Part shown: in pieces, positions 59,984 to 64,000 of the stretch
Numbering within the stretch: position 1 is the stretch's first letter
Layout: the number at the start of each line of letters is the position of its first letter
DNA from: Pseudomonadota bacterium
Lineage (GTDB): Bacteria > Pseudomonadota > Alphaproteobacteria > Acetobacterales > Acetobacteraceae
DNA length: 64,000 bases
Assembly: GCA_021781835.1 (NCBI GenBank)
Contig: JAJXWD010000004.1
Span: forward strand, 60,815 to 124,814
Direction of reading: 5' to 3'
Program-made: the position numbers and the translations under genes
The notes under the pieces: generated by a model
The model's input: only the letters and a program-made list of their open reading frames with translations
The model's database searches: none
Told to the model about the DNA's origin: nothing

Positions 59984-60919
59984 ATGTTTTTGGTTTGTGG
60001 TGAGGCGCTCTACGATATTTTCACCCGCGGCACGACAGGCCCGGCCTTGACGATGGAGGCGTATCGGGGGGGCTCTCCCTACAATGTCGCGATCGGGTTG
60101 GCGCGGCTTGGGGCCGATGTCGGTTTTTTTGGCGGTCTGTCCGACGGGCCGCTGGGAGAAGGGCTCCGCGCCGCGTTGAAGGCCGAAGGGGTGGCGACAA
60201 ATTTCTCGCCGACCAAAGCGGCATTGACGACCCTGAGCCTCGTGGAACTCGATGCCGCCGGGTCTCCGCATTATGCTTTCTATGGTCAGGGCAGTGCCGA
60301 CAGGGTCTTGGAACTGGCGGATATTCCGCCGCTGCCCGATAAGATCAAGGCGCTGCATTTTGGTTCTTTCTCGCTGGTGGTTGAGCCTTGCGGCGAGACG
60401 TTGCTACGGTTTGCCAGGCAAGAAGCCGGGCGCCGCGTTATTTCCTATGACCCGAATGTGCGCATGACCGTTGAGCGAGATACAGCGCGCTGGCGGACGA
60501 AATTAGCCGCTTGGCTGGAGATCGCGGATCTGGTTAAGGTCTCTCAGGAAGATCTTTCCTTGCTTTATCCTGGTGAAAACCCGATCGATGTCGCGCGGAG
60601 CTGGCTGGGGCATCAGCCGGCGCTGGTGGTGGTGACGCGCGGCGCAGCGGGCGCTGTGGCGCTGTCCGCGGCGGGGGAGTTCATGGTTGGCGCGCCGGAT
60701 ATAAAAATGGTCGATGCCGTGGGGGCGGGTGATTCATTCCAGGCCGCGTTGCTTTACGGCCTGGCTCAGGCGGGGCGGTTTGACCGTGCCGGGTTGCGGA
60801 ATTTGTCTGAAGAACAGCTCACCAAGGCACTAAATCTCGCGGTGGCGGCGGGGGCGAAAACCTGTACGCGCGCGGGCGCCGATTTGCCGCGGGCCGCAGA
60901 ACTGGCTGAACTAATGTAA
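59984..60919 (+). CDS. Fructokinase (PfkB family)
   Basis: A 311-residue ribokinase-family sugar kinase. The N-terminal GGSPYNVAIGLARLG and the C-terminal PfkB signature DAVGAGDSFQAALL (about 244-257, with catalytic Asp) are clear. In this locus its natural substrate would be fructose, released by the mannitol and sorbitol dehydrogenases. The GTG at 59981 directly before the ATG is an alternative start; AAGGAAATA lies upstream. Confidence 0.88.
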   Translation: MFLVCGEALYDIFTRGTTGPALTMEAYRGGSPYNVAIGLARLGADVGFFGGLSDGPLGEGLRAALKAEGVATNFSPTKAALTTLSLVELDAAGSPHYAFYGQGSADRVLELADIPPLPDKIKALHFGSFSLVVEPCGETLLRFARQEAGRRVISYDPNVRMTVERDTARWRTKLAAWLEIADLVKVSQEDLSLLYPGENPIDVARSWLGHQPALVVVTRGAAGAVALSAAGEFMVGAPDIKMVDAVGAGDSFQAALLYGLAQAGRFDRAGLRNLSEEQLTKALNLAVAAGAKTCTRAGADLPRAAELAELM

Positions 60920-60948
60920 TACCAACCGGTCATGAGGCCGGATGGTAT
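60919..60948 (+). repeat. Inverted repeat at the fructokinase stop
   Basis: ATACCAACCGG (60919-60929) faces CCGGATGGTAT (60938-60948), ten pairs with one A-A mismatch and an eight-base loop. No T-run follows. Confidence 0.5.
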
Positions 60949-60976
60949 CGCGCGGGGGTGGCCGATGCGGATGAAT

Positions 60977-61018
60977 AAAAGCCAGGATGCCGGCAGGGGA
61001 GAAGCCCGGCCGGCTTTT
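60977..61018. terminator. Bidirectional terminator between fructokinase and sorbitol dehydrogenase
   Basis: AAAAGCC (60977-60983) pairs with GGCTTTT (61012-61018), with inner stem GCCGG (60989-60993)/CCGGC (61006-61010). T-runs occur on the 3' side of both strands, as expected between convergent genes. Confidence 0.75.
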
Positions 61019-61024
61019 TATGGA

Positions 61025-61795
61025 TCAACTCATCCATTGTCCGCCATCGACATTGTAGCATTGGGCGACGATGTAATCGGCTTCGTTGGTGGCCAGAAAC
61101 ACCGCCATGCCGGTTAAATCCGCCGCCACGCCCATGCGGCCAAACGGCACGCCCGCGCCGACTTCCTGCTTTTTCTGGCCCACGGGCTTGTTTTCGTGCC
61201 TGGCGAAAAAAGCGTCGACAGCATCCCAATGTTCGCCATCGACCACGCCGGGGGCGATGGCGTTTACATTGATGCCGTGCCGGATGAGATTTAAGCCGGC
61301 CGACTGGGTCAGGCTGATCACGGCGGCCTTGGTCGCGCAATAAACGGCAACCAGAGGCTCGCCCCGGCGGCCCGCCTGCGATGCCATGTTGATGATCTTA
61401 CCGCCTTTGCCGCGGGCGATCATGTGCCTGGCCACGGCTTGCATGGCGAACAGCGTGCCGCTGACATTGATGTCAAAGGCGCGCTGATAATCTTCGCGGT
61501 CGATTTCGATGATCGGCGCGGCGGTGAAAATCGCCGCATTATTGATGAGGATGTCGATATGGCCGAGTTTTTCGACGATCTCGGAAATCGCCCTGTCGAT
61601 GCTGTCTTGCCGGGTGACGTTCATCTCGACGGCGATGGCCGCCGGTCCGATTTCGGCCGCCGTCTCGCGCGCGCGGGCGATGTTGATGTCGGCAATCGCG
61701 ACGTTCGCCCCTTCTCGAACGTAGGCCTCGGCGAAAGCGCGGCCGATGCCGCGGGCGGCGCCTGTGATCAGGGCATTTTTACCACGAAGTCTCAA
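61025..61795 (-). CDS. smoS: Sorbitol (L-iditol) dehydrogenase, SDR family (SmoS-like)
   Basis: A 256-residue short-chain dehydrogenase. The NAD-binding TGAARGIG is at 11-18, NNAA follows at about 85-88, and the catalytic Ser139, Tyr152 and Lys156 are present (YCATK). Length and segments such as GVVDGEHWDAVDAFFARHEN match the sorbitol dehydrogenase SmoS of Rhodobacter, which makes fructose from sorbitol. The start is TTG 61795 with a strong AGGAG nine bases away. It is on the strand opposite to the rest of the locus. Confidence 0.9.
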   Translation of the reverse strand: MRLRGKNALITGAARGIGRAFAEAYVREGANVAIADINIARARETAAEIGPAAIAVEMNVTRQDSIDRAISEIVEKLGHIDILINNAAIFTAAPIIEIDREDYQRAFDINVSGTLFAMQAVARHMIARGKGGKIINMASQAGRRGEPLVAVYCATKAAVISLTQSAGLNLIRHGINVNAIAPGVVDGEHWDAVDAFFARHENKPVGQKKQEVGAGVPFGRMGVAADLTGMAVFLATNEADYIVAQCYNVDGGQWMS

Positions 61796-61925
61796 GGCGG
61801 TGTCTCCTCATGTTGAAGTGAGCCAGGATGTTTGAAACCACATTCTGGAACGGCGCGCGCGATTGCGGGCCTTCGGTCATGCGCGTTTTTTTTGAAGCTG
61901 GCAGAGGGCTGTTGAAAACTGCTCC

Positions 61926-61954
61926 ATCGTATCAGTTAAAATAATGGCGGCCAA
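61926..61954 (-). promoter_or_regulatory. Possible promoter of the sorbitol dehydrogenase gene
   Basis: On the minus strand TTGGCC (61954-61949), a 17-base spacer and TACGAT (61931-61926). The -35 lies two bases from the -35 of the divergent porin promoter, so both could be controlled together. Confidence 0.4.
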
Positions 61955-61956
61955 TA

Positions 61957-62010
61957 TTGACAGCATGTGGAGATGGTGTTTAATTATATAAAACTACTTT
62001 AATTAATAGG
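61957..62010 (+). promoter_or_regulatory. Promoter and proposed operator of the porin gene
   Basis: TTGACA (61957-61962), an 18-base spacer and TAATTATA from 61981, with a second TAATTA at 62000-62005. It has the same layout as at 51371-51424; 26 of 30 positions match in the AT-rich block (61981-62010). The leader to the porin ATG is about 170-180 bases. The rest of the 387-base interval 61796-62182 holds no other gene. Confidence 0.7.
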
Positions 62011-62182
62011 GCGGAACTGATGTGAATCCCTTATTCGCGGTGTGTCGTCGTCCGCAAAGCTTGCGGCGCGCGCATGCTGCGTTTTGGCTGTGGCGCGTGA
62101 GGGCAAGCTTGCGCGCATGGCAACGCGTGAGCGGCGCGCGGGGCGCCGGAAAAGACAAATAACGACAGTAGGAGGTCTAAGA

Positions 62183-63586
62183 ATGTTGAGGAAAATGACT
62201 GCGATGAAAAAGGCGTTGAAAGGCACGTTCAGCATGGCGGCCCTGGTTGCGGCGGGCGTGTTGCCGTTGGCGGGGGGCGCGCACGCGCAGAGCTTGCAGG
62301 AGGCGCTGAAGCAGACCACCATTTCCGGTGAACTGGGCGCGACTGATTTTGCCTATGCCAATGCTGGCCATTCGGGCAACACGTCGAACGGGTTTGGCGT
62401 CGGCGGCGACATCATTGTTCATACCGGGGCTTTTCAGGGATTCAGCGTTGGGCTTGGTGGATATACGGGGCAGTCGCTCGGGCTTTACTCGAAAAATCCC
62501 AATCACGATGACACTGAGCTGACGGGGCGTACCCATGGCCTGCAGTCGATGCGCGAAGCCTATCTGCAATATGAAAATGGCTGGCTCGAACTGCGTGGCG
62601 GCCGGCAGATGATCAACACCCCCTACGCCGATCAGGATTTGTACACGTTCAGCCCGCGTGCCTATACGGGCGTTGCTGGTGTCATTGATATTCTAGGCCA
62701 CAACGGCAGCGATTCAGATTCCGCGCCGATGAGCCTGAATGCGAGCACCGCGGAGCTGGCGGTGATGGGCGCGCGCATGTTCAATTATGATTCGCGTTAC
62801 AGCAGCAGTTTCACCAACGGCAACCGCTATCTGACCCATTCAAATGGTTTTATCACGTTTGGCGCGCGGTATCAGAACAGCTTCGATGCGATCAATGTCA
62901 GCCTGCAGGGCTGGTATTATGATTTCTACGGTCTGGCCCAGATGGTTTATGGCCAGGCGGATTTTGCCACTCCGGTTGGGTATAACCGCACGTTGTTCGC
63001 GTCTGCCCAGATGGCCGCCGAGGGTAATTCCGGCGCGGGCAACACGGCTTATGGCAATGTCGATGCCCATATTTATGGCGGCAAACTCGGCATGAGCTTT
63101 GGCGCCGACCAGATATCCTTGATTGGTGATTACAGCCCGCAAGCCTATAATTCCTTTCATCATGGCGGCGTGATTCATCCGTACAATGATAATTCCGGTG
63201 TCACCTTCACGGATACGATGCAGGTTGGCATTCCCGATCTCGGGCCAGGTTACGCCTATGGTATCACCGGCACCATCATGGCGTTCAATGATAAGTTGAA
63301 GATCAACCCAACTTATGTTGAATATAACGCCGATTATGGTTTTGGTGGCAATACGTTCAGCTATGGCGGTGCCTATGGCTTCCCCGCCGGAGAGACGCCG
63401 ATCCGGAATGAAAAGATTCATGTCGTTGACTGTGGCTTCAATTACGATCTGGCGAGCCTGCTCAAAGGCTTGTCCGTGACGTGGAATACCGATGCGGCCT
63501 TCGCGCAGAACAATAGCGCCCAGACGCAGCAGCATTATGACAATCCCTATTTCAGCAGCCGTTTTTATCTGAAATACGATTTCTGA
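62183..63586 (+). CDS. OprD-like outer-membrane porin
   Basis: A 467-residue beta-barrel protein. The signal peptide is cleaved near AHA (residue 35). The mature part has alternating aromatic strands, the OprD-like REAYLQYENGWLELRGGRQ and NTPYADQD, and ends with a terminal Phe (FYLKYDF) as outer-membrane barrels do. It would admit polyols or other small nutrients. ATG 62183 follows a perfect AGGAGGT; an upstream in-frame extension is rejected. It shares its promoter element with smoE, which supports a role in hexitol uptake. Confidence 0.85.
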   Translation: MLRKMTAMKKALKGTFSMAALVAAGVLPLAGGAHAQSLQEALKQTTISGELGATDFAYANAGHSGNTSNGFGVGGDIIVHTGAFQGFSVGLGGYTGQSLGLYSKNPNHDDTELTGRTHGLQSMREAYLQYENGWLELRGGRQMINTPYADQDLYTFSPRAYTGVAGVIDILGHNGSDSDSAPMSLNASTAELAVMGARMFNYDSRYSSSFTNGNRYLTHSNGFITFGARYQNSFDAINVSLQGWYYDFYGLAQMVYGQADFATPVGYNRTLFASAQMAAEGNSGAGNTAYGNVDAHIYGGKLGMSFGADQISLIGDYSPQAYNSFHHGGVIHPYNDNSGVTFTDTMQVGIPDLGPGYAYGITGTIMAFNDKLKINPTYVEYNADYGFGGNTFSYGGAYGFPAGETPIRNEKIHVVDCGFNYDLASLLKGLSVTWNTDAAFAQNNSAQTQQHYDNPYFSSRFYLKYDF

Positions 63587-63847
63587 GCATAACACCTGCC
63601 GCCAGGGCAACGAGATCGATGAGTCTTTTGACTTCAAACATGCTGTTGCGCTCCAGGTGAGTGAGGCCGTGCAGGTTTCTGCCCGACATAAGGCGGGATG
63701 GGAATCTGCGCGGCTTGATGGATTCGCGGCCCTCTCCTGAGAGGGGGTTGACCGGGGCTCGCCGATGCCGCGTGGGCCTGCCGCGAACAACTGGGCAGGG
63801 GGACGAGTGATGCGTAACCCTGCCCCCTTTTTCTTGCAGAGGATGCC
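63587..63847 (+). other. 261-base spacer between porin gene and zwf
   Basis: No gene is seen. It contains a CCCTCT/AGAGGG hairpin (about 63731-63746) and the terminator-like stem at 63793-63825. The rest has no recognised riboswitch or tRNA. Confidence 0.4.
63793..63832 (+). terminator. Terminator or attenuator before zwf
   Basis: GGGCAGGG (63793-63800) pairs with CCCTGCCC (63818-63825), eight perfect pairs, followed by CCTTTTTC. It may end the porin transcript or attenuate zwf, whose start is 16 bases further on. Confidence 0.7.
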
Positions 63848-64000
63848 ATGACCAGCCGCGTGATTCCGGTTTCCCCTTTTACCCTGGTTGTTTTTGGCGC
63901 CACGGGCGATCTGGCCCGTCGGAAGCTTTTGCCGGCGATGTTCCACCGCGACGCGGCGGGGCAGTTGCCCGAGGCGGCGACGATCATCGGGGCGGCCCGC
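63848..64000 (+). CDS. zwf: Glucose-6-phosphate 1-dehydrogenase (partial, runs off right edge)
   Basis: The first 51 residues are visible. The N-terminal Rossmann motif FGATGDLARRKLLPAMF is the NADP-binding signature of Zwf. It would oxidise glucose-6-phosphate in the oxidative pentose phosphate or Entner-Doudoroff route. GAGG precedes ATG 63848. Being next to the polyol locus, it can receive carbon from fructose-6-phosphate after isomerisation. Confidence 0.92.
   Translation, partial: MTSRVIPVSPFTLVVFGATGDLARRKLLPAMFHRDAAGQLPEAATIIGAAR

Noticed and set aside
62042..62182. N-terminal extension of the porin frame
   Set aside because: The ATG at 62183 has a perfect AGGAGGT and a proper signal peptide; the extension would bury it.

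Overview
The window reads as chromosomal DNA of an alphaproteobacterium, most likely an acidophilic member of the Acetobacteraceae (Acidocella/Acidiphilium-like). Reasons are the very high GC, hopanoid genes hpnA-B-C-D with hpnL and shc, a class II DAHP synthase, the ftsE-ftsX-ydcF-plsC arrangement next to an MJ0042-type zinc-ribbon protein, and a polyol ABC transporter with mannitol and sorbitol dehydrogenases. The taxon is an inference from gene content; no 16S rRNA is present.

Region 1 (1-14206) is envelope biology plus trpS. A minus-strand hpnA-B-C-D operon with ATGA overlaps runs off the left edge. Divergent from it are hpnL and a coupled MFS transporter. A minus-strand ftsE-ftsX-ydcF-plsC operon faces a zinc-ribbon membrane protein, followed by shc, murJ and trpS. 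HpnC and HpnD lead to squalene, Shc cyclises it, and HpnA, HpnB and HpnL are hopanoid-associated.

Region 2 (14207-15696) is a small AT-richer insert carrying one DUF4238-type gene between trpS and uvrC; it is the clearest accessory DNA. Region 3 (15697-33176) is housekeeping: uvrC, a TPR lipoprotein coupled to ispE, tRNA-Gln, gor, an aroG-NAPRT-nadE operon, a SWIM/SNF2 helicase with a sulfotransferase, acs and rho.

Region 4 (33310-45527) is one flagellar run, flgB-C-D-E-F-G-H-I-J-K-fliL-fliP-fliQ-fliR-flhB: rod, hook, rings and export gate. flgA, flgL, fliE and fliM are not in the window. It converges on gyrB, which lies downstream of an orphan cpaE. truB-rpsO follow divergently, but pnp, which usually follows rpsO, is replaced by about 0.76 kb of inverted-repeat-rich DNA.

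Region 5 (51371-64000) is a hexitol utilisation locus: binding protein and ABC transporter (smoE, F, G, K), mannitol dehydrogenase, xylulokinase-type FGGY kinase, ROK regulator, fructokinase, a convergent sorbitol dehydrogenase (SDR), an OprD-like porin, and the start of zwf. Together these would take up hexitols, oxidise them to fructose, phosphorylate it and feed glucose-6-phosphate dehydrogenase. The transporter operon and the porin share a nearly identical promoter-proximal element (TTGACA, 18 bp, TAATTATA, then a second TAATTA 19 bp further on). This suggests one regulon, perhaps under the ROK protein, and is the most interesting new observation here. No CRISPR array, prophage or intact insertion sequence was seen.
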